A stretch of 64,000 nt of DNA from Cornus controversa (GCA_026545225.1 CM048850.1:28883797-28947796), one strand, 5' to 3'; shown: positions 1 through 12,590, numbered from the stretch's first letter. The notes: generated by a model from the letters alone, not told the origin. A program made the numbers and translations.

Positions 1-139
1 AGAAGATTCCTTTTGAACTTTTGATAGTAGCATAGTGCCTACTGATGATTAAAACTAGAAAATTAACATACAATAATGCATTGCTTTACCAAAACTGAAA
101 ATAAAGAAAATAAGAAAAATTGAGTTTAATATTGCTTAC

Positions 140-1002
140 TTGACAATGCTACCATTTCCGATTGATAGGGACGTCCGGTTAATGGTGGACCAGCATGTGG
201 TTCCGGCGAACCCCTTTTCGTCTCCGACCCACCGGACGTCCGGACCAGCATCGGAGAATATGTTAATTGTGCTTTGCAATTCTTTCACCATTGAGAACCA
301 ATCACTGAAGTAGTAGGACATGTTTGGCGCATTTGAACCCTTTGCTCCATCAAACCATATCTCTCTAACACTTCCATATCTATAAGAAATAGTAAATTAT
401 TAAGTGTTAACATCAGCTTCAAATGCTTAATAAAGATTAAATCTTGTAATCAAGACTTACTTGTTGAGTAGCTCTTGTAATTGAGCTAAATAGTATTCAT
501 TGTACTCCACATTATGCCCATATCTTCGATCATGTCGGTCCCACGGCGAGAGGTAGAGACCGACATCGATGCCACGGGGTTTTGCAGCGTCGACGAGGTC
601 TTGAATTACGTCCCCATGGCCATTTTTCCATGGACTTTTTATGACAGAGTGGACAGTGTACTTAGAAGGCCACAAGCAAAAGCCATCATGGTGTTTTGCA
701 GTGAGGATCATAAGAGAGACGCCGGCTTGGGCCGCCGTGTCGGCCCATTGGCCGGCGTCGAGGCCGGTGGGGTTGAAGATGGCTGGGCTTTCTTTTCCAG
801 TGCCCCACTCGGAGTCCGTGAATGTGTTGACACCAAAGTGGAGGAACATTATGATCTCTCTCTGTTGCCATTTCAATTGGGAATATGATGGTAATGGAAG
901 AATTGGCAATGGGGGTGTTGTTACTATCTCTCTCTTGGAAATAGCAATTTCAAACAGTGTAAATAGTGTATTTACACACACAAAATACCCGAGCTTGGCC
1001 AT
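140..1002 (-). CDS. FUC1: alpha-L-fucosidase 1-like (GH29), 5' part, two exons
   Basis: Glycoside hydrolase family 29 enzymes remove alpha-L-fucose from glycans, in plants at the cell wall or in the secretory pathway. Exon 1 is 461-1002 and exon 2 is 140-379, both minus strand. The intron 380-460 has GT-AG ends (GTAAGT donor, TTATAG acceptor), and splicing keeps the frame into YGSVREIWFDG. A second donor (GTAAGC) lies at 138-139, so the gene continues past the left edge and only about 260 codons are present. GH29 landmarks are visible: HFGVNTF near residue 55, the HHDGFCLWPS pair near residue 104, and WFDG near residue 189, whose Asp aligns with the family nucleophile. The first ~25 residues are hydrophobic and could be a signal peptide. 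The start is the only upstream in-frame ATG. No stop interrupts the two exons, so this looks like a real host gene. The symbol follows Arabidopsis FUC1 by family resemblance only. Confidence 0.93.
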
Positions 1003-1100
1003 AATACACTACTCCTCTCTCTCTCTCTATAAATTGTTGGTGATGAGAGAGAGGTGGGGTTTATTGAGCTGTGATTTGGAGGATAGTGAGGAGATAGGGA
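1003..1100 (-). promoter_or_regulatory. GA-rich 5' leader/proximal promoter of the fucosidase gene
   Basis: Directly upstream of the ATG the minus strand carries a GA dinucleotide run (CT on the plus strand, 1015-1028), with more GA-rich sequence to about 1055. GA/CT tracts are common in plant core promoters and 5' UTRs. A TATAGA-like stretch touches the GA run, but it is under 35 nt from the ATG, which is close for a TATA box. The transcription start cannot be placed. Confidence 0.35.
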
Positions 1101-3175
1101 AGAGGTGGTGGAGGGCTATTAATGCATGAGCATGAGGGACCAAATACTTAATAAATGGGAGACATATTCCTTGTGAAGAGCCAAGCCAAGAAAGAAGGAA
1201 CGTTGATAATGGGAAATCTTTTTGTTGGAGCTTTGTTTGATTCTTTTCATCGTTGGGAAGTTTTCATTATTGTTTGTTTTATGATGCAATCACTCACGGG
1301 TTGGTTTCACTTTCTTATCACTCTTCTGGATCTTATGAACCATGTATATAGGACAGGTTCTCATTGTCCCTTTCCAAAGAACTCAGAAAGATTCATTTAC
1401 ACACACATTGGTACACAGGCACAGAGAGCAGGATGGAAAAACAGTATAGACTTGTATAGTAATTAATAAGAAATAAGTACTCATAATTGGTTCTGACTCG
1501 TATGTACTCAAAATTCCCTCGGACAATATTTGTCTATTTACTGTTGAGAAACTCGCAAAATGATAAAATGACATTTATCTATTAAGAGATTTAGTTTTTT
1601 TTTAAAAGTTATTTAATTTTTACATTCTTTTATTTTAAAATAAATACGTGTCATTTTATTACTGTGTTACGTAACAAGGAGAAAATTCTTACCCACTTAG
1701 ACTATTGTAGATTTTTTTTTGGGCATAGACTGTGCTTGGCTACAAAACACTATATGAGACATAGAACTAACAATCTTGAACATTTTTGAAATTACTTTCT
1801 AGCCATATGATTAGTGTGAGCCTGCGACACTTGTTTGGCTTGTATCACTTTTTAAATTACCAAGTCACGAGACTTTCCAACAATATATCTTCGTGATTGG
1901 CACGAACCAACGAAAAGATGCCATCAAAAGGTCGTCATGAATGTGAGAGAATATAGAAGGTACAGTTTCATTATCATATCTTGGAGAATTTTCAGAGTGA
2001 CAAAATCTTGAAATTAAGGTATAGAGCCATCTAATTAAAGTCATTAAATAATAGGACATGTCATTATGAAAAGGACATAAATATTCTCTATTTTAAAACA
2101 TATTATATTTTTTATAAGTTTTAATATTTTATTAAATTAAATGAATCTCATTAGAGGAGGAAGTAAGAACAGTAATCAAATTGAGTTTCTCTCTGCCTAA
2201 TTTTTTTCTTTATATATATATATATATATATATATTATACTAGTTGAAGAACACGTGCGATGTACGTGGACATAAGTATAATCTTAATTGAAATTCTTAT
2301 ACAAATAATCTTAAATTGAGTTTAACGTCTTATTTTAAATCCTTATACAAATAATATTGCATTCTTTATTAATAACAACATAAAACAAAAATTTATAACT
2401 GCATACATGCATACATATATATATTGAGTAAATTTTATAGCAATTCAATTTCATTAGCTCAAAATTTTCAATTCCTTTCTCTAAATTGTTTTTCATTAGT
2501 TCATTAATGACTCATATTGATTACTAATGTTATGATATATACCGCATTATTTTTGTACTTTTATTTAATCAAAACGTCTATTGGTAAATTTATTTTTCTC
2601 ATGATAGTTCATTAGTTGTTTTTAACACCATTATCGTCGAGAGAAAAATAAAAAATTAAATAAAATAAATGATAAATAAACAAACTAATCTTAAAACCAG
2701 ATTTGTATATGAAATTCGAAATTTTTAGAGCAACCAAATTTTATTGCTAAAAATTTTAAATATATTGTTTCAACAAATGATCAATGATAACCCCTAGATT
2801 GAACACACACTCAATCACACTCCTCTGCCAATACACACACATTACACACCTTTATCCAAATCTTGATTGTCTCCGCATTTGTCAAATAAAAATGTGGTAT
2901 CCACGCAACAATTCTTGGAAGATTAAAAACAAATACCCCTTCGAACAATTGAGTCACCAGGATACTACGAAAAATAATATGTCTGTGTGCAATAAATCTT
3001 ATGTTATGATTTATCTCACTTCAAAACATAAAAGTTTAAATCCTAATCTAAACAATAAATAAATGTGAACAAAACTATATATTTCAATTATTACATTTAT
3101 AGTAAATAAATGTGAAATGGAAAAGGAGTTTAATTTATGAAACAAGGACATCAATAAAGAAAATTGATAAGCAGT
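1101..3175. other. intergenic, no gene seen
   Basis: AT-rich sequence between the fucosidase promoter and the solo LTR. The short open frames have no recognisable motif and look like chance. The only structured item seen is the TA microsatellite at 2210-2235. Confidence 0.6.
2210..2235. repeat. (TA)n microsatellite
   Basis: Uninterrupted TA dinucleotide run of about 13 units, preceded by a T-rich tract. Confidence 0.9.
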
Positions 3176-4032
3176 CAATGTGAAATACCCCCAGAAAATT
3201 TCGCGCATGAGGTGGCCAGTTTCATACACAAACCCTGAGGAATATTAACCACTGATAGCAACAAGCATAGATGCAAAAGAAAGAAATAGAATAATTGCTA
3301 AAAGCTGAACAGAAATCCCATTGAACTGAAATAATTGATAAATAAATAAATATATTCTGGTAATACAATTTGGAAGTCCCGTAACCCAAGGACCCCTTAA
3401 CCAGAAAGAACAAAAGTTTTTAAATTCTAAAATTAATACCAACAATCAAAGTATCAAAAGTTCATAGTATGACTCTTGATGAAGACAAGTTCCTACCCTG
3501 TAACTGATGAGATGAGACATCTGCTACAACCAAACCCTAAAACTCTATCCTCGCGGTGGAACCTGTCTGAAACCTGAAATATCAACACAGTGGGTTAAAC
3601 CCATGAGCAAGTTCTATCTACTACATCCCAATCAGAGAACCAATATACATACCCTCAGTACAAGGGACACAAAATAAGTCTATAGATTTAACCTACAAGT
3701 TATTCTTTTACCCAGTTTCGTGTTTCCAAAACAACAGGTCAATATTTATAATATTCCACCCAAACCCTTATTATGCAAACGTGAACACATTCCTTACGTT
3801 CAGCAGAAATAAACATAATATAAAATAATATCAAGTTTAAGCAATCCTAACATGCCATCATTTAATCTTTTGATACCTGAATAGGTATAGATATATACAT
3901 ACTAGTCATTTCCTATTTAGCTCATGTTTTCAGAAGTAAAATCATCTTATACATTGTTCCAACACACCCTTATCATCCAACAATGAACATATTCTTTAAG
4001 TTCAAAATAAAGAAAACATGTGCATACACATA

Positions 4033-4340
4033 TAGATACCTTATTAGATATGGGCGATCCTGACACGCCAAATAAATTGTATAGATACCTTATTAGGTAT
4101 GGGCGATCCTAACACGCCAAATAAAATGTATAGATACCTTATTAGGTATGGGCGATCCTGACACGCCGGGCAATCCTGACATGCCAAATAAAATGCATAG
4201 ATACCTTATTAGGTATGGGCGATCCTGACACGCCAGGCAATCCTTACATGCCAAATAAAATACATAGATACCTTATTAGGTATGGGCGATCCTGACACGC
4301 CGAGCAATCCTTACATGCCAAAATAAAATGCATAGATACA
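4033..4340. repeat. tandem repeat inside the solo LTR, five units
   Basis: Units begin TAGATACCTTATTAGGTATG and continue with GGCGATCCTGACACGCC. The first two are about 49 bp long. Later units are about 67 bp, having gained an extra GGCAATCCTTACATGCC block that resembles the neighbouring half-unit. The TACCTTATTAGGTA core is itself an inverted repeat. Confidence 0.9.
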
Positions 4341-5244
4341 TTCTAATATGCAATATAAAATAACAAGGTGCATTATGATTTAAATTTGCACAACCGTTAT
4401 TTCAAATCATCCAACATGAAATTATCATCATAAGACAAATCGTTCACAAGTAGACTATAATCAAGTATTTGATGGGCATTTATATCCTTAAAGGAAAATA
4501 TATTCAAATAAACCAAATAACCCAAGCATCCATTATAGAAGCAATTTCCCAACTCAACCTCCAATGCACTCAATTCTACGAGGGAGTTTAAACCTAACTT
4601 TTATCTAGGTTTCTGGGCCTATTCCACTTCTCAGAACCCTATTAAATCATTCTGAAATTTTCTAGAATTTTTGAAATATTTTCAACAAATAAAAGAAGGT
4701 GAAAACCCAACTTTTAGACACTTTAAAAATTCATTGAACACTAAGGGAGGCTCATTTCGAGATGAAAATTTAAAACTAAGTTTATTTAACCTCCAAAAAG
4801 TTACAGCAAAAATTTGGGAATTTTTTGAATTATAAAAATATTTTCTAAAATTACAGAAAGTGAAAAGCCCCACTTTTGGACACTTTAAAAATAAATTGAA
4901 CAACAAGGTAAGATCATTTTGAGTTGAAACTTTAAACCCAAGTGTATTTAGCCTCCAGAAAGTTTCAGTAAAAATTTGGGAATTTTTGGAACTTCATAAG
5001 TATTTTCTAAAATTAAAGAAGGTGAAAAATCCAGTTTTTAGATATTTTAAAAATTAATTTAAAGACAATGGTAAATCATTTTGACATGAAATTTAAACCC
5101 CAAGCTCCTCAAGCTCCCAGGAGGTTGACATAAAAATTTGGGAACTTTTAGAATTCTAAAAGTATTTTTAAAAAATAATTTTCCTAATTTTCAAGTTTTT
5201 CCAAAAATTTTAAAAATTCAAAACAAATAATAAAATAATTCGGA

Positions 5245-5375
5245 ATGGGCCCATATCGGACCCAAAGGTGGGCCCCCGAGAGTGGGCCCCAAAAATACTT
5301 TTCCGGCCACCGGCGCCGGCGGCACGCGCCCCCACGGGCCGGCGGCCGGGTGGCCCCCCCCCCCTTTTTTTTTTT
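5245..5375. other. GC-rich patch with poly-C/poly-T junction in the solo LTR
   Basis: A roughly 100-bp stretch of CCGG, GCGC and GGCCGG runs in an otherwise AT-rich LTR, ending in a C run followed by a T run near 5354-5378. It is CpG-dense and could be a promoter-proximal island of the LTR or a methylation target. The open frames across it have no recognisable protein and are composition artefacts. Confidence 0.6.
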
Positions 5376-6531
5376 TTCTTTTTCTTTCCTTCTTCTTCCC
5401 CACCTGAAGCTTCACGCTCCCAACAATGGAGGAAAACTTCCCGATCACTTCCGGGCACCGAATCGCGTATATAAATATACCATTGAACTCGTATCGATCT
5501 AAGCTACGCATTGGTACCAAAATTATCACCTCTTGCGGCCTAAATTAAAAACGCCCAATTTCAAGTTTCAAAAATCTAAAATTTCAAACTCAATTTTTCG
5601 TCAATCTACCCAACGGTTCACAACCAAACTTTCAAGGATTGTTCTAGAAAGTAAGATCTACCTTTTAATCGGAACAAAAACGTTCAAAAATGATGAATAC
5701 AGTAAACCCAATTTCATGTATATATATATATACATACACGCCTATACAGTCATATATACATGTATATATATATGCAAAAATACCCTAAAACAGTACCAAA
5801 ACTCCAAAATCTTCATGTTTAATTCACAGAAATTCTTAACATGAAAAATCATTTAATTTCATAATTAATTGCATACAATTTCTAGCAACATGTCTATACA
5901 ATTAATATATATATTACATATATATTTCAACAACATGAATATACAAAAATATATATGTATACAGATTCAAAGGGGAAGAGAAGAGTTCGAACTTGCCTCT
6001 TTGACGAATCAACTTGTTCACCCGATCGTCACTCCCTTCTCTCTTTCGTTTACTCCCTCAGTTCAGTGCGTAAAGCAACGGCAAAAACCCTAATTTCTTC
6101 TTTTTCCTTTTTGTCTTAATTATTATTCTATTATTGATTTTTCTAAAACTAAATAAAATCCAAATAATAATAATACAAGCAATAATAATATAATTATAAC
6201 CTTGGCCCAACATTTTAAACATAATCTTAGCCCAATCATTCCAGCCCAAATTCCTCCCTAGCCCAAACCAAAGCATTTAAAAGATTTAAATAAAACAACA
6301 CATAATAAATAACAATTCACATAAAATGATAACATTCAAACTTATCAATTCACATGAAATGATAAAATGCATATAAAGAAAATCAACTCACATAAAACGA
6401 TAAAATATAGAGACAATGCATTTCACATGAATTAATAATAATAAAAATAAAATAATAATAATAATAATATAAAGCAAATTCAAATTTCCTTAAAATAATT
6501 GACATCCAAATTTCTGGGGTATTACACAATG

Positions 6532-7025
6532 CCACATTTGAGAAATAAGTTATACCCATAAAATGAAATTTTATGAAGAAGACAAAGTACCTTCCTCAGA
6601 TGTCGATTCTTATCTTCGTCTATGTCAGTTGTTCAGCTGCAATTGAGGTCTTCGGGATTTGCTTTTTCAGATGTTTGGTCTATATATCTGTTTCCACCAA
6701 GTTAACTTTAGTAATAATATTAAGGGAGGCGATATTCGCAAAGATGGGACACTATTCAAGGTTAACGAGAAACGGTTAAAACTCTACCTAGATAATCAAA
6801 AGCAAATGGAACACATGGATGTCGTTAACTTGACGAATCTCATATATTTAGACTCGTGATCCAATTATCGTGTCTTGCCATAGACGCTAAACTTGGCACG
6901 TCCATAGTAGCTAATGCTCCCATGAGATCCCGAATATCTAAATTGAGGTTCGTATCTAATGTTTAAAATTCATTTTAGAATAGATGTACTTAGGTTTCAA
7001 TTTTTGTTTATTTTGAGTTCTGGTA
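6532..7025. other. no gene seen
   Basis: AT-rich sequence between the solo LTR target duplication and the hairpin repeat. Open frames here lack recognisable motifs. Confidence 0.5.
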
Positions 7026-7030
7026 GCCAA

Positions 7031-7440
7031 GTTTCGATAGTGCAAAATTGCTATTTTGCACAATCAAAAAATTTTGCACATTAATTCTTCCATCGAATTC
7101 AATCAAAATTTTTGATACAAGATTGGTTCTAAAAATAGTAAGGTTTCACTAGAAGTTTGCAACTACTTCGTACAATCGAACCATTTTGATCATGCAAAAT
7201 TCTCATTTCGATTGTGTGAAATATACGTTCATAATTGAACCATTTCGATTGTGCAAAATTCTCATTTTGCACAATCAAAACATTTTTTGCACAAAGAGCC
7301 TTCCATCAAACTACAATCGAAACGTTTGATACAAGCATGTGTCTAAAAATAATGGGGTTTCGCAACCATTTCGCAACTACTTCGCACAATCAAAACATTT
7401 CGATCATGCGAAATTCTCATTTTGATTATGCGAAGCTTAC
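7031..7440. repeat. two-unit direct repeat (~205 bp) with internal hairpins
   Basis: Unit 1 (about 7031-7230) and unit 2 (about 7243-7440) are diverged copies in direct orientation. Each begins with TTTCGAT(A/T)GTGCAAAAT and a hairpin. The hairpin of unit 2 is a perfect 13-bp stem, GATTGTGCAAAAT at 7247-7259 and its complement at 7264-7276, with loop TCTC. The hairpin of unit 1 is a 9-bp stem at 7040-7048 and 7053-7061 with loop TGCT. Further copies of the TCGATTGTG/CACAATCGA core occur in both units and again in the LTR at 13432-14791. Confidence 0.8.
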
Positions 7441-7924
7441 ATATGCAGACACGGGAGGCCACTTATACATTTCAAATAGGGCTTCCCCCCCCCCCCCTCA
7501 TTTAAACATCTCCTTGCGCACAGACTACCCCCACCCTTTGGCTAAACACCCTCCCTTTTTCTCATTTCACCCTCTTCTTCTTCATCTTCATTCTTCTCCA
7601 TCCATCTATGATTGTTGAGGTTTGTAAGCAAGATTGGACATTATATTTGGACTTACAGTTGTGTAAAGACTAGGGTTTGGCTTGGGTTTGCTTGGGCCTT
7701 CGGTTAGGGAGGTAAGTTTTGGGTTTGTTGAAACTTTAGGTTCTCTTTTGATTATTTTGGTTGGGATTGTTTGGTATAGAAGATTGTAGTTGACAAATTG
7801 GTGCATTATGGGGGACCTATACATTTCGACTCTCCTCTCTTAGAAGCCTCTTTGCACAATGGACACCCACTATTTGATGAAAGTCCACACCCCCACTTTT
7901 TGAGAAAAAATGGTCTGACACAAG

Positions 7925-8935
7925 GCTATGGATACAATAGTTCGTGAAGTGCCCACATGGCAGTGGAGTCAGTGTAGTTTCCATGCAGAGCATAGTTTTG
8001 AGATAAGTGTCTTTGAGTCAAACGCCGACACCGCGCGGGCGGTGGCTGAGATGAGAAAAAACCTTCTTGACGGGTTTTTCAGGCTAGTTTCCAATGTCGC
8101 ATAGCTCGATTTGTTCAAGTTTTCTACATGAACATAACTTATTTTTATGACGCGCCGGGTGTACTAAAGTCAAGGGCGAACTGGATGTCTATCACTGTTT
8201 TGGTGGCAGACATTGCCTCTATTTTGGGTTGCTCGCACACTAACCCGATTGACTTGGTTGATAAGGAAGGCGCCCAGCTTTATCATGATGCACTCGATGA
8301 GACCGACACCGTGTACACCATGGTTCAGGTCATGTGCAATGGGGCGTTCACAACCTGAATCAGAATTGCATAAGCAAGTCGATGTGCCCACGTCGGCTTT
8401 GGTTCCTCGATACAATTTTGATGAAAAATGCCTTTCCTTTGGGGCATTTAGCTGAGCGCTGGGGTGACCTTCAGAGAGCCTTATACTTAGTCTACACACA
8501 AACCTGGTTTTCTATCCTGGCGATGATTTGGGGATAGATGTACAAGATTTGGGATGGGTTAATCAATAAGAGGAATAAGCGAGCTACTTCTTGGCAGCTC
8601 TCTTTCCCTTATCTCATCACCACCCTCCTCGATCGAGCTAATATTCAGTTTGGGGAGGATGATATCCAATTGGGACTGCCTCCAAAATTCCAAGAGACTT
8701 ATTGGAGGTGGGTTAAGGTGCATCTTTTAAATTCACCTTGAGTTGCTCCTGAGCACAACCACATGGCAGACTATGATCCGAAGCATGATATTATGGACAT
8801 GGACACTCCTCCTATGTCGGCAACGAGTGATGCAGCCCTAGAGGAGGGCATGCATTTAGATAAGGATGAGGGCGACTCGATCGATATGAGCCACGAGCAG
8901 TATGAGTATTTGGCTATTGGATACTAGTGCCTAGC
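7925..8935 (+). pseudogene. degenerate retroelement ORF, 'putative plant transposon protein' type
   Basis: Three consecutive open segments in different frames read as one decayed protein: 8128-8358 (contains ILGCSHTNPIDLVDKEG), about 8334-8535 (contains NAFPLGHLAERWGDLQRAL) and 8538-8741 (contains FPYLITTLLDRANIQFGEDD). Further coding-like sequence with acidic residues runs to about 8930. The order and style match the domain that plant databases call putative plant transposon protein, found in extra ORFs of LTR retroelements. At least two frameshifts and several stops break it, so it cannot make a full protein. A related domain occurs in the extra ORFs of the Sireviruses at 33.6 and 44.2 kb. 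The family assignment is from memory and by eye. Confidence 0.55.
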
Positions 8936-10130
8936 AGCTGAGGTTAAACAGTTATAACAAGATTTTTCTAAGCACATGCGGATCTCCCAAAAGTAGTTTG
9001 ATACTCTATAAAAGGATCAAGAGACCCTCATTTGTGAGTTTTGGGCTTTTAGAGCAAGCCTCCTGGATGTGTTTTCTGGCCAGCAGACTCCTTCTGCGTC
9101 GACTTCTACACCACCACCACCGACATTCGATTAGTTTAGGATTTCTGTATTTTTTGTTTTCATTTCATTTTTAGTTGTTTCTTTGTTTGTTTTAGGCCAT
9201 GTTTTAGCATCTTTTGTGTCTTCCATTCAAATTTCATGCATTGTACTCAACATTTTAGCGAGTTTATGGAATATAATTTTTGTTTCATCTATATGTATAT
9301 AGTGTTCCTTTGCAATTGCTATGCACTTTTATTTTACTTTTTTTATTTTCTCCATAATGCTCATGGTATGTAGTTTGTGATCCGTGTAGGTACTTCCATT
9401 CCTAGATTGGAAACACATGATTTGTCCATCGGCTTTTCTTACCCTAGGGTGTTATTCTAGTGTTTCTCTATCTGCAAACCTGTACCATTGTTCTTTCTCT
9501 TTCATTTTCATGCTGACACATTGAGGACAATGTGAAATTCAAGTTTGGGGTTAGGGAAGGACATTTTGCAAATTGTTTGTGATTTCTTGATATTTAAAAA
9601 CAAAAATAAAAAAAAATATTTCATAACGGTCCGGTATAGTCACACATTCTCTGACTATGTATGTAGTACCAATTCTATAGTTTGTGTTATGATCGATAAA
9701 GTTGATTATTTTCGTTTCTTAAACTCTGGTTTCAATACACAATCCTGTCGAGATTGCTTCAAAATAGTATGGCTTTAATAAAGAAAGGCAACCTATTTGC
9801 ACTCTATACGTTAGCCTGTCTGGACAATCAATATCTTATCACATATACATTTTAAAAAATTAGGATCCACTAGTTCAGAGAATGGGGAGAAAAGTAGTAC
9901 CCGTAGTTTTCGCATAAAGAAAGTCTGAATATATATGTATATATTTGTATGTATTTATATCAATTGATGAATACATCTTGTAGGTTATGAATTATTATTT
10001 ATCGGTAATTTTGAACTTTTGAAATTATGTGTTAATTCGAATAATTCACATCATTGCTCACGTTAGCTATCTTGTAGTTATTGATTCCTAGTGTATCTCG
10101 CATGCACATGAGCACACTTACATCTTTATT
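8936..10130. other. noncoding 3' region of a decayed LTR element
   Basis: No gene is seen. Around 9505-9556 the text ATTGAGGACAATG followed by AAGTTTGGGGTTAGGG resembles the region just after the coding part of Athila/Tat-like gypsy elements, which fits the pseudogene on its left. The remainder is AT-rich and unstructured. Confidence 0.4.
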
Positions 10131-10250
10131 ATGGGGTATGTTGTGGCCCAATTTCCAATACTCGGTTAAGAGCGAAGGAAATAGGGGTGAACAGTGAAGA
10201 TCAACTTCATCACCACTCACCAACATCTCTAATCTCGCTACGGTACCATT

Positions 10251-10261
10251 CTTTGATACCA
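10251..10261 (-). other. primer-binding site next to the 10.3-kb LTR
   Basis: On the minus strand TGGTATCAAAG starts three bases after the LTR end (...GTGACA). It differs from the initiator-methionine tRNA complement TGGTATCAGAGC at its 3' part. It sets the element orientation: the 5' LTR lies at higher coordinates and the internal region once ran leftward. Confidence 0.75.
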
Positions 10262-10264
10262 AGT

Positions 10265-12590
10265 TGTCACACCTTGATTTTTGACTCCCGGTTAAGAGCG
10301 AGAGAAATAAGGGTGATTTAAAAGTACTCATTTGTCCCACTATCTCACCATAAAACCATTCAAATGATTCCATCACACAATTGTTGATACATAACTCATT
10401 GTACAATTATGATCAAAGGCTAAAAATAAAACCATTGGAAAGAGGGCTAAAAAATGCCCAATTTAAAAAAAAAGTCACTCAAATCCGGTTTGAGACAATA
10501 AAGTTACACCTATTTCAAATATTAGAAAATCTGGAGCAGTAAGATAGTCGACTGTCTTACCCTTCCATAAAGCTCAATAAAGGGAAAGTCGACTATTTTA
10601 CCCTCCTAGAAAGCTCAATATGTTATTGCTAAGAAAATGAGCAGAAAAATAGTTAACTGTCCCAAAAGGGAAAGTCGATTATCTTACCCTCCCAAAAAGC
10701 TCTAAAAGTTGTTGTCCAGCACAGTCGACTTCTTTTGAAGAGGAAGTCGACTCCTTTCACCTGGGAACCTCTTTTTAGCAACTTTTTGTCCAAAATTTAC
10801 TGCAAAACAAACTCATCCAACAACATTCAAATCATCATTCAAATGATGTTTTAACCTAATTAAAAATAAAACCTCATTTAATCGTATCCATAAAACACCT
10901 TCAATGAGATTCAGACCAATATTCTCCATTCATACCTCAAAAGTCATACATAGGTTATATGTGGTAATTACATTTGAAATCTAAATATACCAACATAATT
11001 CAAATATAAATACAACATCTTTAACATAGTCCACATGCCACAAACTGGCATGGACCTCAATCTATATATCTAAAAGGTAGAAATTCAAAAAAACTCATAA
11101 AGTTCACGCGCCGACCTAAGCTTCATCCTCCATGGGAGCTTTATCTGAAAAAGAGTTTGGGTGAGAGTAGGAATAATCCACCCGACTCTACCATAACTCA
11201 GGTAGTCATGCATGAAATGCAAATGAAATCTCTACATAGCTACATGACAAATATCTATACTTTTCACCCTTAAAACACTCAAGTTTTGAAAATCATGAAT
11301 GATACTTCACATTTTAATATAAATAATAGTTTATATGAAACCACAACTCACAAATAAATTCACACCACGTAAAATTCATAAATTAATTCAACTGAGGACT
11401 TCTGTTTGTCACAATTCCACAGTGAGGGTTTCTTCAAAATCACAAACTCTGCTTACGTTTTTTGAGCTACTTACCCGACGGGTGCAACAATTCGCTTGGC
11501 CAAGTTTTGGGCCTTGCACTCTAGGGCTCTAGGCCCTTCATACTTCTCACACATGCCCTAAAAATGCGATTTTCACATAATGTACACTTATCACATAAAT
11601 GCACAATTTCACAATTTCCATAAATGCAATGCATTTTATCAAATGAATGCATTTTCTTCCTCAATTCAAGCTTGTCACAATGCAATTTCACTCATCTCAT
11701 AGAAATCATTACACTTATGCATTTTCAAGAAAATTTCATCTTTCATGCACAATTCAACATATGGTATCAAAACTCTCACCATTTCACAAATAAACACAAT
11801 TTCATATTATGCATTCATGAATATCACTAAGCTATGTATAAAACACATTTCTATATACATATATATATGCACAAAACCCTAATCTCACAAAATGTCCAAC
11901 ATATTTTTTATGTCACAATTAAGGGACCTATAAAATCAAAATAAAGAATAATTTCACACCCCTACCTCAAGTCCTAAACTTGGGATCCAAGTTCTAAAAA
12001 TTCAAGCCCTTTCCACCTTGCCAACGTAGACTTTGTTTGGTCCAAAGTGTAGCCCTCGTTGAGTGGAGCAATGCACTTGCCTTCGGCGTTTCCCGATTCC
12101 TAGCCTAACACCTCCAAAATCTAGTGAGAAAGGAGAGAAATGAAGTGGGAGAGTTAAAGAGAGAGGGAGATCTATAAAAATGAAATATCCCAGCGCTCTA
12201 GATATTTATCTCTCCACTTGGGGCACGAAATGACCGAAACTCCCCCGAGTCACTTAACGTACGCTCCCGACCTCTGTTTCTGATTTCGAAAGGTCCTACG
12301 AGCTCTAAATCACTTCCTTAACTCTCTAAACATTTATTTTTTTCATAACCAAAAATAATATTTTTTTCAAAAAAATTTCTGATTCTCGGGCCCACCGGAC
12401 CTCATCCTAGGACCCCGTTGACCCAAAAAGTCAAACTTCTCCAAATGTTCTAAAAACATCCAAAAATTCTTAAACAACTTTTCAAACATTTTTTCACTCA
12501 CAAAATATCCATAACATCATTTAAAATGCATTTGTGGTGAAAATGATGAAAAATCCAAAAACTTGTCAAATTTAGTTCCGATCTCTACAG
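10265..12590 (-). mobile_element. gypsy-type 5' LTR (2.33 kb) of a truncated element
   Basis: On the plus strand it runs from TGTCACACC to GATCTCTACA, giving TG...CA ends. It is related to the LTR at 60064-62962: both end in (A/G)(T/C)CTCTACA, share a GTCAAACTTCTCC block about 150 bp inside that end, share a GTCACTTAACG block upstream of it, and share the start TGTCACxCC. With its primer-binding site on the left it is a minus-strand 5' LTR. Almost all internal sequence is missing: about 120 bp remain before a second LTR-end-like fragment (around 10157-10194, sharing CGGTTAAGAGCGA with 10287-10299). The flanking pentamers do not match, as expected for a truncated element. Confidence 0.75.
10546..10752. 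repeat. AGTCGACT palindrome cluster in the LTR
   Basis: Perfect 8-bp palindrome AGTCGACT at 10546-10553, 10587-10594, 10723-10730 and 10745-10752. Degenerate copies (AGTTAACT near 10637, AGTCGATT near 10674) lie between. The copies sit in short repeated sentences with TTACCCT and AAAGCTC. Confidence 0.85.

Larger units (their letters stand above)
3181..6526 (-). mobile_element. solo LTR, 3.35 kb, gypsy-like, with TSD CAATG
   Basis: The segment starts TGAAATACCCCCAG and ends CTGGGGTATTACA, so it has TG...CA ends and an imperfect inverted repeat of about 20 bp. The pentamer CAATG is present at 3176-3180 and again at 6527-6531, a perfect 5-bp target duplication. No primer-binding site, polypurine tract or pol sequence flanks it, which fits an LTR left by recombination between the two LTRs of one element. 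Inside are a five-unit tandem repeat, a very GC-rich patch and a pyrimidine-rich stretch near 6000-6110. The minus orientation is inferred from a layout parallel to the LTR at 60064-62962 and is not certain. A non-LTR origin is possible but less likely given TG...CA plus 5-bp TSD. Confidence 0.8.

Noticed and set aside
514..1129. Plus-strand open frames over the fucosidase exon
   Set aside because: They are antisense to a clear GH29 exon and show no protein motif of their own.
5210..5529. Overlapping open frames rich in Gly/Pro/Lys/Arg
   Set aside because: They come from the GC-rich patch and poly-C/poly-T run of the solo LTR. Composition explains them.
10032..10406. 124-codon minus-strand open frame
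   Set aside because: It reads through the LTR border and primer-binding site and has no recognisable domain, so it is a chance frame.
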